From JAVBPE01 sp031549865 (lineage in GTDB: Bacteria; Bacillota_I; Bacilli_A; Acholeplasmatales; Anaeroplasmataceae), in assembly GCA_031549865.1 (NCBI GenBank), contig JAVBPE010000004.1, positions 12,616 to 76,615 of the forward strand: a DNA stretch of 64,000 bases, written 5' to 3'. The notes beneath the pieces were generated by a model. It did no database searches. It saw only the letters and a program-made list of their open reading frames with translations, and had not been told where the DNA came from. Shown one piece after another: positions 34,425 through 43,536 of this stretch (positions within the stretch are counted from its first letter, which is position 1; the number at the start of each line of letters is the position of its first letter). The translations under genes and the position numbers were made by a program.

Positions 34425-35668
34425 TATTCTAAAGCACAATCATTATTTAATTTATTTTTGTAGGATAATTTTAAAAACAATGGTGTTACAAAAGATGTAG
34501 TTAATATCAATATTAATATAAATGGTTGAATACTTGCTGATATAATATTGGCAGCTATTCCTTTACTTGCACAAATCAAGCAGACCTCCGCACGGCACAT
34601 CATACCAAGACCACAACGAATAGAATCTTTAATATTATATTTGCATGTCTTTGCCGCAAAAGCGCATCCTAAAAATTTACCTAACATTCCAGCAATAATA
34701 AACAATATTCCAAATAAAATAAATTGAGAATTTATCTCTTTAAAACTATTCATCGATGTGAGTCCGACTTTTGCAAAAAAAACTGGAGTAAATAATATAT
34801 AAGAGGCTATGTCTGTTCTTCTTTCGATATATTCACTGTCTTTTTCACCTGATAACATAAGTCCCGCAAAAAAAGCACCCGTTATATCAGCTATCCCAAA
34901 CCAAGCTTCAGATACATAAGCTAAAAAGAAAGCAAAAGCTATCCCAAATATAGGAATTCTTCTATGATGTTGATACTTTTTTGATAACTTATGAAATATA
35001 ATTCTTACAATAATTCCAAATCCAATCACAAAAATAAAGAATAAAATTGTTTTTAAAACAACCATACCTATTTCTACTCCAACGTTACTTGCGCCATTAT
35101 TAAAAGCTTTATTTAAAGATATTACAATTGATAACAAAATAACACCAATTATATCATCAAGTATTGCTGCTGAAACTATTGCAGTACCTATCTTCGAATT
35201 TAGTTTTCCTAATTCTTTTAACGTTTGAACGGTAACTGATACTGATGTGGCAGTTAATATTACTCCATAAAATAAATTTCTAAAAATATATTCATTACCA
35301 TACCCTCCAGGTAATACTCCTGCTACTAAAAAACCTAGTAACATTGGTACTATAACTCCCGATATTGTTATAATGGTTGCTGAAAAACCTGTTTGTTTGA
35401 TTTGTTTTAAATTTGTCTCTAATCCTGCAGAAAACATAATTAGAATTACACCAATCTCAGCGATAAAGGTTATTCCTTCCATCCCTGAAGTACTAAATAC
35501 ATTTTGATTTGGAATCAAAGTTATTAAACCTAATAAAATTCCCGTTATAAGCATACCAACCACTTGTGGCATACCAATTTTTTTCGCACCAATACTTAAT
35601 AATTTAGAAATCACTAAAATCAAAGCGAGTGGTAATAAAACTTCAAAAGCAACTATGTTTGTTTCCAT
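34424..35668 (-). CDS. Cation:proton antiporter (CPA2/KefB-like membrane domain)
   Basis: A 414-residue membrane protein. I start it at METNIV (35668) because AAGGAA-type ribosome sequence lies just upstream; the 12 residues before it are leader sequence. About 12 helices are seen, with family blocks PQVVGMLITGILLGL near 34, LTATSVSVTVQTLKELG near 150, AAILDDIIGVILLS near 176 (the Asp-Asp ion pair) and GLMLSGEKDSEY near 268. It exchanges Na+ or K+ for H+. The regulatory TrkA-N domain of KefB is absent. Confidence 0.9.
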   Translation of the reverse strand: METNIVAFEVLLPLALILVISKLLSIGAKKIGMPQVVGMLITGILLGLITLIPNQNVFSTSGMEGITFIAEIGVILIMFSAGLETNLKQIKQTGFSATIITISGVIVPMLLGFLVAGVLPGGYGNEYIFRNLFYGVILTATSVSVTVQTLKELGKLNSKIGTAIVSAAILDDIIGVILLSIVISLNKAFNNGASNVGVEIGMVVLKTILFFIFVIGFGIIVRIIFHKLSKKYQHHRRIPIFGIAFAFFLAYVSEAWFGIADITGAFFAGLMLSGEKDSEYIERRTDIASYILFTPVFFAKVGLTSMNSFKEINSQFILFGILFIIAGMLGKFLGCAFAAKTCKYNIKDSIRCGLGMMCRAEVCLICASKGIAANIISASIQPFILILILTTSFVTPLFLKLSYKNKLNNDCALE

Positions 35669-35834
35669 GTTTTTTTCCTTCCATCTTAGTGGAGGAATTA
35701 TCAAAAATGCACAATTAGCGGTAATTAATGCCGTAGTTAATAAATAAATTATTTCTTAGTGTATAGATAATTCTAGCACTATACAAGTATATATTTTAGC
35801 ACTTTCGTTTATGCTAGTAGCCTAGAAAATGTTT

Positions 35835-36344
35835 TCATTTTTTTGAAACTAAAATAAATCTCCATAATTTGTTTTTATACTCTTCACTTGCATAATCAAT
35901 GTTTACTCTCTTATCACATTTAATATCAAACTCTAAATCATCTTCTTCAATCCATAGATTATTACAACTCAAAATATTTTTTCCATAAAATGATTTATCA
36001 ATTTCTAGATTCTTAGTAATCTTACCTGGTCCATCATAATCAGCGGTTGCCCTTATTAAAACCCCTTGTGGTTCATCAATACTTCCTGTAACAATATTTA
36101 ATAAATAATACATTCCATATATCAAGTAAACATAAATAGTTCCACCTTCATGATACATCACTTCTGTTCTTTTAGTTCTTCCTTTATGTGCATGACACGC
36201 ATCATCATTTTCTCCAATATAACATTCTGTTTCGGTTATTCTAGTTTTAATTATTCTACCATCCAAAAATAATCTAACTAATATTTTACCCACTAAATTT
36301 ATTGCAACATCGTAAGCATTCTTTTGATAAAATTCTTTTGTCAT
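35835..36344 (-). CDS. 3-methyladenine DNA glycosylase (Mpg/AAG family)
   Basis: A 169-residue base-excision repair enzyme of the Mpg family. The start at 36344 (MTKEFY) follows GGTAGGTGGG; the TTG five codons upstream lies in that site. Family blocks are ITETECYIGENDDACHAHKGRTKRTEVMY (near 38, with the catalytic Glu) and YVYLIYGMYYLLNIV, GVLIRA. It removes alkylated bases. The length is slightly short for the family, with a compact C-terminus. Confidence 0.92.
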   Translation of the reverse strand: MTKEFYQKNAYDVAINLVGKILVRLFLDGRIIKTRITETECYIGENDDACHAHKGRTKRTEVMYHEGGTIYVYLIYGMYYLLNIVTGSIDEPQGVLIRATADYDGPGKITKNLEIDKSFYGKNILSCNNLWIEEDDLEFDIKCDKRVNIDYASEEYKNKLWRFILVSKK

Positions 36345-36424
36345 ATACCCACCTACCAAAAAAAAGAATTAATTTATTATCTGTTATTAATGTAACACAG
36401 TTTTTAAAATTAATTCTTTATATA

Positions 36425-37711
36425 TTATTTTTTTAATTCAATTTTTTGTTTTAATCCCATATAAGGACGTAGCACTTGGGGAATATTTATTGTTCCATCT
36501 TGATTAAGATGATTCTCAAGTAACGCAATTAGCATTCTTGGAGGAGCAACTACTGTATTATTTAAAGTGTGTGCAAAATAATTTCCATTTTCGCCTTTAA
36601 TACGAATTTGTAGGCGTCTAGCTTGGGCATCCCCTAAATTTGAACAGCTTCCAACCTCAAAATATTTTTGTTGACGCGGTGACCATGCTTCAATATCACA
36701 ACTTTTTACTTTAAGGTCCGCTAAATCTCCACTACAACATTCAAGTTGTCGTACAGGTATTTCCATGCTAACAAATAATTCAACAGTGTATTTCCATAAT
36801 TTTTCATACCAATCCATTGAATCTTGTGGTTCACAGACAACTATCATTTCTTGTTTTTCAAATTGATGTATTCTGTATATTCCTCTTTCTTCAATTCCAT
36901 GTGCGCCTTTTTCTTTTCTAAAACATGGTGAATAAGAAGTTAATGTTTGTGGTAATGAATCTTTAGTATTTATAGTGTCAATAAATTTACCAATCATTGA
37001 ATGTTCTGATGTTCCGATTAAATATAAATCTTCACCTTCTATTTTATACATCATTGAATCCATTTCACTAAAGCTCATAACTCCTGTGACAACATTACTT
37101 CTAATCATAAATGGAGGAATGCAGTAACAAAAACCTTTATCAATCATAAAATCACGAGCATAGTTTAAAACTGCACTGTGAAGGCGAGCGATATCACCCA
37201 TTAAATAATAAAAACCATTTCCTGCAACTTTACGCGCAGAATCTAAATCTATACCACCCAAGGCTTCTATTATATCTAAGTGATAAGGAACTTCAAAATC
37301 TTTTAATTTGGGTTCTAAGAATCTTTGAACTTCCACATTAAAACTATCATCACGTCCGATAGGTACACTAGGATCCATTATATTTGGGATTATCATCATT
37401 TTTTCTTTTAACAATGCTTCATCTTTAATTAATAATTCATCTATTGCTTCAATATTTTTATTGATATTAGAAACTTCTTCTTTACAAGAATTGGCTTCAT
37501 CAAGCTTTTTTTCACGCATTAATTGTCCAATTTTTTGGCTATATGAATTTCTTTTTGCACGTAATGTTTCTACTTCTTGTTTATAACTTCTAATAGTTTT
37601 ATCTAATTCGATTACTTCATCAACAATAATTAATTTATGATCTTGGAACTTCTTTTTAATATTTTCTTTTACTACTTGGGGATTTTCTCTTAAAAATTTT
37701 AAATCAATCAT
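36425..37711 (-). CDS. serS: Seryl-tRNA synthetase
   Basis: A 428-residue class II synthetase. The true start is MIDLKFLRENP at 37711, with AAGGAG upstream; an open frame continues back into the T-box leader but is not coding. The N-terminal coiled coil binds the long variable arm of tRNA-Ser (about 30-100). Class II motifs are seen in LTSYSPCFRKEKGAHGIEERGIYRIHQF (motif 2), in LPVRQLECCSGDLA-like sequence and in NNTVVAPPRMLIALLEN (motif 3). Expression is controlled by the T-box directly upstream. Confidence 0.97.
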   Translation of the reverse strand: MIDLKFLRENPQVVKENIKKKFQDHKLIIVDEVIELDKTIRSYKQEVETLRAKRNSYSQKIGQLMREKKLDEANSCKEEVSNINKNIEAIDELLIKDEALLKEKMMIIPNIMDPSVPIGRDDSFNVEVQRFLEPKLKDFEVPYHLDIIEALGGIDLDSARKVAGNGFYYLMGDIARLHSAVLNYARDFMIDKGFCYCIPPFMIRSNVVTGVMSFSEMDSMMYKIEGEDLYLIGTSEHSMIGKFIDTINTKDSLPQTLTSYSPCFRKEKGAHGIEERGIYRIHQFEKQEMIVVCEPQDSMDWYEKLWKYTVELFVSMEIPVRQLECCSGDLADLKVKSCDIEAWSPRQQKYFEVGSCSNLGDAQARRLQIRIKGENGNYFAHTLNNTVVAPPRMLIALLENHLNQDGTINIPQVLRPYMGLKQKIELKK

Positions 37712-37733
37712 TTTATTTTTCTCCTTTTTAAAA

Positions 37734-37936
37734 TAAAAAAAGTCCTTAGAAAACCTAAGGACGAATAATCGCGGTGCCACCTTAATTCTAATAATAAATT
37801 ATTAGCTCTTTACCCTTTAACGCAGGAATACGGTAGTCATCAAAAGTAGATTCATTATTAACCATTGTTTATTTCCACCATCCATAAACTCTCTATATAA
37901 TGCTTAATTAACTACTATTCTTTTTCATTTGACTTT
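37734..37936 (-). promoter_or_regulatory. T-box leader of serS, Ser-specific
   Basis: On the minus strand the T-box sequence AGGTGGCACCGCG lies at 37770-37782, followed by a terminator stem GTCCTTAG/CTAAGGAC with a T-run (37734-37762). The specifier region GAA-TCT-ACT gives a Ser codon UCU at 37848-37850. Uncharged tRNA-Ser would bind and favour the antiterminator. The leader is about 200 nucleotides from the promoter at 37943-37971. Confidence 0.95.
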
Positions 37937-37942
37937 AAAAAA

Positions 37943-37971
37943 ATTATATCATTAAGTTTACTATAATACAA
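37943..37971 (-). promoter_or_regulatory. Promoter of the serS T-box leader
   Basis: On the minus strand TTGTAT, 17 bases, TATAAT, with a TG extension before the -10 box. Confidence 0.65.
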
Positions 37972-38006
37972 TCAATTTTTATTTATTTTAACCAAAAATA
38001 AATAAC

Positions 38007-38504
38007 TTATTCGATAATAACTTGTTTTGCTTCGAAATCACAAATTACTCTTTCTTTTCTGCTTGTTGGAATATTTTTACCAATAAAATCTGCTCTAATT
38101 GGAAGTTCTCTATGACCCCTATCAATAAATATTGCAAGCATTATTTTAGAAGGTCTTCCTAAATCCATTAATGCATCCATAGCTGCTCTTACAGATCTAC
38201 CTGTAAATAAAACGTCATCAACTAATATAATTATTTTATCATCAATATTATTAGAGAAATTAATAGTAGATGACCCTATATTTTTTCCATCATCTCTATG
38301 ATTGTTAATATCTATTTCTTCAACAGGTATAACAATATTTTCAATAGACTCAATCATTTTGGAAATATGTTTAGCTATAGGTGTTCCTTTTTTCTTAATG
38401 CCAACCAAAATAACTGAAGATAAATCTTCATTTTTTTCAATTATTTCATGAGTCATTCTTTTTAATGTACGAATAAATTGATCACTTTCAATAATAATTT
38501 TCAT
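38007..38504 (-). CDS. pyrR: PyrR, pyrimidine operon attenuator / uracil phosphoribosyltransferase
   Basis: A 165-residue PyrR. The PRPP-binding loop IILVDDVLFTGRSVRAAMDAL is at about 91-111, and LVGIKKKGTPIAKHI near 34 and IDRGHRELPIRADFIGKNIPTS near 128 are family-typical. PyrR binds UMP and pyr mRNA to cause attenuation, and often has weak uracil phosphoribosyltransferase activity. No pyr biosynthesis gene is in the window. It stands between the serS leader and the YebC gene. Confidence 0.93.
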   Translation of the reverse strand: MKIIIESDQFIRTLKRMTHEIIEKNEDLSSVILVGIKKKGTPIAKHISKMIESIENIVIPVEEIDINNHRDDGKNIGSSTINFSNNIDDKIIILVDDVLFTGRSVRAAMDALMDLGRPSKIMLAIFIDRGHRELPIRADFIGKNIPTSRKERVICDFEAKQVIIE

Positions 38505-38525
38505 AGTTCACCTTAAGAAAATAAA

Positions 38526-38540
38526 AAGCCTTTTTGGCTT
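38526..38540 (-). terminator. Terminator after the YebC gene
   Basis: AAGCC-aaaaa-GGCTT followed by TTTATTTT on the minus strand, between the YebC stop and the pyrR start. Confidence 0.65.
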
Positions 38541-38545
38541 ATTTA

Positions 38546-39277
38546 TTATTCATCATCCTTTAAATTAGCATTATGCACAACTTCTTGAACATCATCTAAT
38601 TCACTTAACATATTTAACATACGTTTAAATTTTTCTTCTGATTCTATATCTAAATCAACATAATTAGTAGGTACTAATTGAACTGAACAATCCTCAAATT
38701 CCATTTCTGGATCATTATCTTCTAATGCTTTTTTAATACCTTCAAAATCTTCGGGTTTAGCTAAAATAGTAATATATTCATCTTCATCAGTTGTAATACT
38801 CTCTGCATCACAATCTGCCATCATTAATATTTCCAAAACTTCATCTTCCGTTAAACCTTCAAACACAAATTTTGCTTTACGTTCAAACATATATGAAACT
38901 GATCCACTAACACCGATATTTCCACCTGTTTTAGTAAATGCATTACGAACTTCTGAATATGTACGATTAACATTATCTGTTAGGCAATTAACAATAACTG
39001 CAGCATTCCCATTACCATAGCCTTCATAAACTATTTCTTTTGAAGATCCTGATTGTACACCTTTTGCTTTATCTATTGCTCTTTTAATTACTTCAGCTGT
39101 AACTTGGGCTTTTTTGGCACGATCAATTACACGCTTAAGTGATTGATTCATATTTGGATCAGGTGCCCCGCTTTTAGCTGCCTCGAATATTTCTTTACCC
39201 CATTTGGCATATAAACTTGATTTTGCAGCGGCTGTTTTTGCCATTGATGCTGCTCTTACTTCATGAGCTCTTCCCAT
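38546..39277 (-). CDS. YebC/PmpR-family protein
   Basis: A 243-residue protein of the YebC/PmpR/TACO1 family. The N-terminal KTAAAKSSLYAKWGKEIFEAAKSGAPDPNMN and IDRAKKAQVTAEVIKRAIDKAKG, and VYEGYGNGNAAVIVNCLTDNVNRT near 85, are diagnostic. Members have been described as transcription regulators and as ribosome-associated factors that help translation of proline-rich stretches, so the role is not settled. The length is normal and it is followed by its own terminator. Confidence 0.94.
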   Translation of the reverse strand: MGRAHEVRAASMAKTAAAKSSLYAKWGKEIFEAAKSGAPDPNMNQSLKRVIDRAKKAQVTAEVIKRAIDKAKGVQSGSSKEIVYEGYGNGNAAVIVNCLTDNVNRTYSEVRNAFTKTGGNIGVSGSVSYMFERKAKFVFEGLTEDEVLEILMMADCDAESITTDEDEYITILAKPEDFEGIKKALEDNDPEMEFEDCSVQLVPTNYVDLDIESEEKFKRMLNMLSELDDVQEVVHNANLKDDE

Positions 39278-39359
39278 AATATAATTCCTTTCACTTTATA
39301 ATATTTTACCTTAATATTATATCAAATATACCACTAATTATCAACTATGATGTTTTTAA

Positions 39360-39635
39360 TTATAATGTAGTAATTTTTAAATTTGCTACAATGTAAATTT
39401 TACCATCGCTACTTCTATCAAAAAGATGGTAATTATACATCTCTCTTCTTAATGTTGCCACATCATTAAATGTATGCCAACTTAAGAGTATTAAATTAAC
39501 TTCATTTTCGTTATATTTTTTATTTAATTCAAATTTTGAAATTAAATATTCTAAGGCATAATTTTTGATTTTTCTTTTAGCTGGAAATATTTTTAATCTT
39601 TTTTCTTTATCTAAAAAATTCATTATTTCATTCAT
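39360..39635 (-). CDS. DUF2087 domain protein
   Basis: A 91-residue protein fitting DUF2087: FPAKRKIKNYALEYLISKF, YNENEVNLILLSWHTFNDVATLRREMYNYHLFDRSSDGKIY. This small helical domain is found alone or fused to regulators, and its function is unknown. The ribosome site is AGGAGATAAAG. It lies next to a membrane-protein/XRE pair but is separated from it by a terminator. Confidence 0.8.
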   Translation of the reverse strand: MNEIMNFLDKEKRLKIFPAKRKIKNYALEYLISKFELNKKYNENEVNLILLSWHTFNDVATLRREMYNYHLFDRSSDGKIYIVANLKITTL

Positions 39636-39659
39636 CTTTATCTCCTATTTTTAAAAATA

Positions 39660-39679
39660 AAAGTGCATAAATGCACTTT
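39660..39679 (-). terminator. Terminator after the XRE/membrane-protein pair
   Basis: AAAGTGCAT-tt-ATGCACTTT followed by TATTTTT on the minus strand. Confidence 0.75.
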
Positions 39680-39685
39680 GGTTTA

Positions 39686-40138
39686 TTAATATTTTTTATG
39701 ATAATATATTTTAGTGAAAAATAATATGAGCATTGTTACAATAGTTATAATAATTAAAGTAAAAAATATACCTTCATCAATAAAACCAAATACAATTGCT
39801 CCAATTGTTAAAGAGAACCACATAATCTTAAATGCTAAGGCTGAAGCTCTTTGATTTACAAAATTTAATCTTTCATCACTTCTTTTAATAATTTGATTTT
39901 TTGCATATTCTTCATTTTTTAAAACTCTAATATAAAATATTACTTTAGAAATAATGAAACATTCTAAAATTCCCAATATAATATATCTAAATATTATTAT
40001 CAATATATGATTTTCAATTTTATCTTTTAATGCTACTTCTAAAATAATTACTAATATAATTGGTAGTAGTGTAGCTAGGCTCATCACCACTAATTTCCTT
40101 TTTATATGCTTAATATAACGTTCAAAATTACCTTGCAT
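39686..40138 (-). CDS. Four-helix membrane protein paired with a small XRE regulator (DUF2178-like)
   Basis: A 150-residue membrane protein with about four helices (near 16-36, 44-66, 98-115, 120-140). Between them lies a conserved-looking loop, NQIIKRSDERLNFVNQRASALAFKI, as in DUF2178-type proteins that commonly follow a small XRE gene. The ATG at 40138 sits 9 bases after GAGAGG; an ATG three codons earlier overlaps the XRE stop. The pair resembles widespread two-gene modules of unknown role; the membrane protein may sense a signal and control the XRE repressor (inference). Confidence 0.72.
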   Translation of the reverse strand: MQGNFERYIKHIKRKLVVMSLATLLPIILVIILEVALKDKIENHILIIIFRYIILGILECFIISKVIFYIRVLKNEEYAKNQIIKRSDERLNFVNQRASALAFKIMWFSLTIGAIVFGFIDEGIFFTLIIITIVTMLILFFTKIYYHKKY

Positions 40139-40139
40139 G

Positions 40140-40340
40140 TTAATCATCCTCTCCTAACGAAAATACTTCTTCTACTGGTTTTTTAAATACCTTAGCTATT
40201 TTAAGAGCTAATGGAAGGGATGCGACATATTTTGATTGCTCAATAGAGATAATCGTTTGTCTAGTTACTCCTACTAATTTTGCAAGATCCTCTTGTGTCA
40301 TATGAAGTTGTCTTCTGAAAATATATACTTGATTTGTCAC
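40140..40340 (-). CDS. Small XRE-family regulator
   Basis: A 66-residue stand-alone helix-turn-helix protein: RRQLHMTQEDLAKLVGVTRQTIISIEQSKYVASLPLALKIAKVFKKPVEEVF. This is the common YgzD/Cro-like form in Bacillota. It ends inside the start region of the four-helix membrane protein, so the two are cotranscribed and probably coupled. Confidence 0.9.
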   Translation of the reverse strand: MTNQVYIFRRQLHMTQEDLAKLVGVTRQTIISIEQSKYVASLPLALKIAKVFKKPVEEVFSLGEDD

Positions 40341-40466
40341 AATAGATCACTCCTCACATAAATTAATTATAACATAAAATGTAAAATATTCATTACTTTT
40401 TTTATTATAGACAAAAGTTTATAAAAGACTCAGATTTATGCATATATTAAATTAATTGGTGATAGT

Positions 40467-41021
40467 ATGCAGTGCTATGATATTGAAAAACACAAAGTTG
40501 AAAAAAGAAAAAAAATACCTAACGCTATTACAAGAGGCGCCATTAATGGTATCATAAGTCAATTTATAGCCGATGTCATAGTTAGTATTTTTTTTGCTGA
40601 GGATAGTATTTTAATAGAAGATGTTAATATATCTACTATTCCTGCATATTATGCTGCTGTAGCAGCCGGGATGGTTGGGGCAACTTTATCATTATACATG
40701 GATAAAATTGCCGTTACAGTCTTCACAACTACCGTTTATGCCTATGTATTTAATTTAATGCTCGATAAAACTGGAGAATCGGAATTCGATTTAAATTCGA
40801 TGGACATTATCTCAGACATTATGATTTCTACAATCTTAATTTATACATTGATTCCTTCAACTAAAGATGATTATTATAAACATTGTTTAGAACGTCATTG
40901 TATTGAGTCAAATAGAGTTGTTGAAGATGACAACTTCTTAATACTTAAATTAGTTATCATTATTGTAAATACCTTTATTCAATCAGCTCAAAGAAAGCAA
41001 GATGAACTTACGGAATCATAA
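40467..41021 (+). CDS. Hypothetical membrane protein
   Basis: A 184-residue protein I do not recognise. It has about four hydrophobic segments (near 24-46, 60-80, 84-105, 120-135), a Lys-rich N-terminus and a Cys/His-bearing loop (YYKHCLERHCIESN near 150). The start ATG follows GGTGATAG. It is the only plus-strand gene in this section and its last 14 bases overlap the end of the convergent XRE membrane gene. Confidence 0.6.
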   Translation: MQCYDIEKHKVEKRKKIPNAITRGAINGIISQFIADVIVSIFFAEDSILIEDVNISTIPAYYAAVAAGMVGATLSLYMDKIAVTVFTTTVYAYVFNLMLDKTGESEFDLNSMDIISDIMISTILIYTLIPSTKDDYYKHCLERHCIESNRVVEDDNFLILKLVIIIVNTFIQSAQRKQDELTES

Positions 41022-42189
41022 CTTTCTTTTTTTGATTATACATAATAAACATTCCAATAACCCAAAGCCCAAGAATTACAAAATAATATACTTCACTTAT
41101 ACCTATAATAAATGAAAGAATAGTAAATGTTATAATATTTATATAATAATTCGTAATTAACTTTTTATTTTCAAATTTTTTTGTATATATACCTAAACAA
41201 AGAAACATAAATAATATAATTACAAAAATAATAATAAATAAAAATATATGGATATTTTCATGATCAATTATCGATAAAAAATACAAATATGGTAAGGCCA
41301 ATATTGAAAAAATAATTAATCCCATTTTTTGAATTGGTTCTTTTTTATGAATAAAAAATATTGATCCAAAAATGAAAATGATTCCACCCAAATAAAACAT
41401 AACCAAAAATTCTTTAAAATCATATCTGGAATCTCCATCAATAATAAAATAGAAAATAGAGCAAATATAAGCAATTAAGGCTAATCCATTAAAAATTAAT
41501 TCCTCTCTTAATATAAATTTAGTATTATTTTTTTTACTATCTATTAAATAACAAATTAAGGCTGAAATTAAAAAACAAATTGCCATTGTACAAATAGCAG
41601 GGAAAATATATGAAGAAAATGAAACTATTGTTTTTTCAGGATAACTTCCCATATTTAGTTTTGCTGTATAATCCATTAATTTAAGTACTAATAATGGAGT
41701 AGAGAATGTTGCTAACAATATAATAAATATATTCTTACTTTTATTTAATACCTTGCGATCTATTTCATCAAAAATACAGCGTGATTTAAATCTATATCTA
41801 AAAATAATATATAATATAATCGCAATTGGTAGTATACATAATTCAATTATTAAACCAATATTTGCTTTATAAGTTAAATAAGAAATTATTACTGATATTA
41901 TCGTTCCAAATATTACAAAGAAACAAATAATAAAATCCATCATTTTAAAAAATTCACGATTTTTTTTATCTCCATCTATTTTGTCATCATGATTATTATG
42001 ATTCACTAAATAATCCAATGTAACACCGAAGATATTTGCAATATTTATTAACGAATCCACTTCTGGAATTATATAATCGCCTTCCCACTTTGAAATTGAC
42101 TGTCTTGAGACATTCAGTTTAGTCGCAAGTTCTTCTTGAGTTATTCCTTTCTTCTTTCTTAAATAAACAATCTTTTCACCAGTTGTCAT
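41008..42189 (-). CDS. XRE-family regulator fused to a multi-pass membrane domain
   Basis: A 393-residue protein starting at the ATG at 42189, eight bases after GAGGTGA. The N-terminal XRE domain (GEKIVYLRKKKGITQEELATKLNVSRQSISKWEG) is followed from about residue 85 by some nine or ten membrane helices with no recognised family. It is an integral-membrane transcription regulator, perhaps sensing cell-envelope stress; the signal is unknown. Its end overlaps the convergent plus-strand gene by 14 bases. Confidence 0.82.
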   Translation of the reverse strand: MTTGEKIVYLRKKKGITQEELATKLNVSRQSISKWEGDYIIPEVDSLINIANIFGVTLDYLVNHNNHDDKIDGDKKNREFFKMMDFIICFFVIFGTIISVIISYLTYKANIGLIIELCILPIAIILYIIFRYRFKSRCIFDEIDRKVLNKSKNIFIILLATFSTPLLVLKLMDYTAKLNMGSYPEKTIVSFSSYIFPAICTMAICFLISALICYLIDSKKNNTKFILREELIFNGLALIAYICSIFYFIIDGDSRYDFKEFLVMFYLGGIIFIFGSIFFIHKKEPIQKMGLIIFSILALPYLYFLSIIDHENIHIFLFIIIFVIILFMFLCLGIYTKKFENKKLITNYYINIITFTILSFIIGISEVYYFVILGLWVIGMFIMYNQKKKVMIP

Positions 42190-42371
42190 TTTAATCACCT
42201 CATATTTATTCTATTAAATACACTATTTATTTACCATCACTTTAACTTTAAATAATGTAAATTTTGGTTTACATCTTTTTTACATCAAAAATTAAACATA
42301 ATTTTATTATATAATAAATTTTCATGCAGATATTTGTATTATAATATAATTTTTAAAAATTACATAATAAA

Positions 42372-42408
42372 AACGGCGTTTTATATTTTCACTATAAATT
42401 ACGCCGTT
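42372..42408 (-). terminator. Terminator of the AbiEi-like gene
   Basis: AACGGCGT and ACGCCGTT pair around a 20-base loop on the minus strand, followed by TTTATT. It begins seven bases past the stop. Confidence 0.75.
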
Positions 42409-42414
42409 ATTTAT

Positions 42415-43107
42415 TTAATTAAAAATCTCTGAAAATACTTTTGGTAAACTATATTTAGAAGCAGTATTTAATGATCTATTTAACTGATTAGGTACATTAT
42501 AATAATCTAATAATATCTTAACCCCATAGATATTACGCTTTTTATAGTTTTTTGCTGCTAAAACTTTGTTATAAATTTGAATATCAAAATTAGTAGCGAA
42601 TTCTTCAAAGAATGATTTTAATGCATTTTTATTTATTGAATCATAATCGTCTAAAATTTCAATTAATTCTAAAGCTTGAATTGTATTTAAGATTTTTGGG
42701 TTCTTAAAATCAACATCAACAAATCTAATAACTAAATTTGCAATACATCTTCTTGTTTTTATTTCAATTGCATTAGTTAAAATTTCTGTCATTTCATGTT
42801 CACCATCAAGAATGCCTAATGATTTCATCATTTGTGCACCAACAATCATTCCATTTCTATTTTTATTTGTAAAAAATGAAATCAATTGTTCTTCTGATGG
42901 TAGTGCTTCTAAATCATTTTTGTAAAATTTATAATAAAGCCCTTTAGCGATTTTCCCAATTACCCCGTTTTGACATAACCTTGCAAGTAGTTGATAGAAA
43001 GTTGCTTCTTTCATTTGTGTAAAACTTTCTTCATAAACTTGTTTGGCAAGAATTAAATCTCCTTCTTTTAAGTTATTTAACCATTGTCTAATATTACGCG
43101 TATACAT
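42415..43107 (-). CDS. AbiEi-like antitoxin-type regulator without its toxin (DUF6088-like)
   Basis: A 230-residue protein with an N-terminal winged-helix region (about 1-60: LKEGDLILAKQVY, ATFYQLLARLCQNGVIGKIAKGLYYKF) like the AbiEi antitoxin domain. A C-terminal region follows like DUF6088 (NGMIVGAQMMKSLGI, EIKTRRCIANLVIRFVDVD). In type IV toxin-antitoxin systems AbiEi represses the operon and a nucleotidyltransferase toxin AbiEii follows it. Here no such gene follows; a terminator does, so the protein is an orphan. A strong promoter and an inverted repeat lie just upstream and could be its operator. Confidence 0.72.
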   Translation of the reverse strand: MYTRNIRQWLNNLKEGDLILAKQVYEESFTQMKEATFYQLLARLCQNGVIGKIAKGLYYKFYKNDLEALPSEEQLISFFTNKNRNGMIVGAQMMKSLGILDGEHEMTEILTNAIEIKTRRCIANLVIRFVDVDFKNPKILNTIQALELIEILDDYDSINKNALKSFFEEFATNFDIQIYNKVLAAKNYKKRNIYGVKILLDYYNVPNQLNRSLNTASKYSLPKVFSEIFN

Positions 43108-43124
43108 TTCTTCACCTCAATTGA

Positions 43125-43153
43125 ATTATAGCCGATTGTCTGTCTATTGTAAA
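43125..43153 (-). promoter_or_regulatory. Sigma-A-type promoter of the AbiEi-like gene
   Basis: On the minus strand TTTACA, exactly 17 bases, TATAAT, followed by GAGGTGA before the start at 43107. One of the best-matching promoters in the window. Confidence 0.8.
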
Positions 43154-43155
43154 CA

Positions 43156-43187
43156 AAAGATAATTTTTCGCGTAAAAAATCATCTTT
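43156..43187. repeat. 13-bp inverted repeat next to the AbiEi-like promoter
   Basis: AAAGATAATTTTT and AAAAATCATCTTT are inverted with one mismatch around a CGCG-containing centre, two bases upstream of the -35 box. It could be an operator for the AbiEi-like protein, or an AT-rich terminator for the 82-residue gene. Confidence 0.6.
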
Positions 43188-43250
43188 ATTGGCTTATTTT
43201 TGGCAATATACTCCTTTTTTTAAACACTACCAATTTCAAAATTTAAACAT

Positions 43251-43499
43251 TTATGATACATAATCTGATTTTACTTCTTCATTTTTCTTCTTAACTGATA
43301 AAGTCCATAAATAAGCCACTATAAATCCTGCTAATACTATTATAACAGAAATTAATATACTTATCCATAAAATATTAAATGCTTTAAATGCCCAAAACGC
43401 ATAAACAAATACCAAAATTATCGTATAAAAAAAAGTTAGGAACAAATTATAAGCATTATTCTTTAAATCTTGTTTTGTTAATTTTTTCATATTTTTCAC
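43251..43499 (-). CDS. Small two-helix membrane protein
   Basis: An 82-residue protein of unknown function with two membrane helices (about 14-37 and 42-66) and Lys/Asp-rich ends (KKLTKQDLKNN; VKKKNEEVKSDYVS). The start follows AGGTGAAAA. It lies between the AbiEi-like gene and a pyridoxamine-oxidase-fold gene on the same strand. Confidence 0.6.
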   Translation of the reverse strand: MKNMKKLTKQDLKNNAYNLFLTFFYTIILVFVYAFWAFKAFNILWISILISVIIVLAGFIVAYLWTLSVKKKNEEVKSDYVS

Positions 43500-43536
43500 C
43501 TGTTTAATTATAATATAATCTTAAAAAAATATCAAT

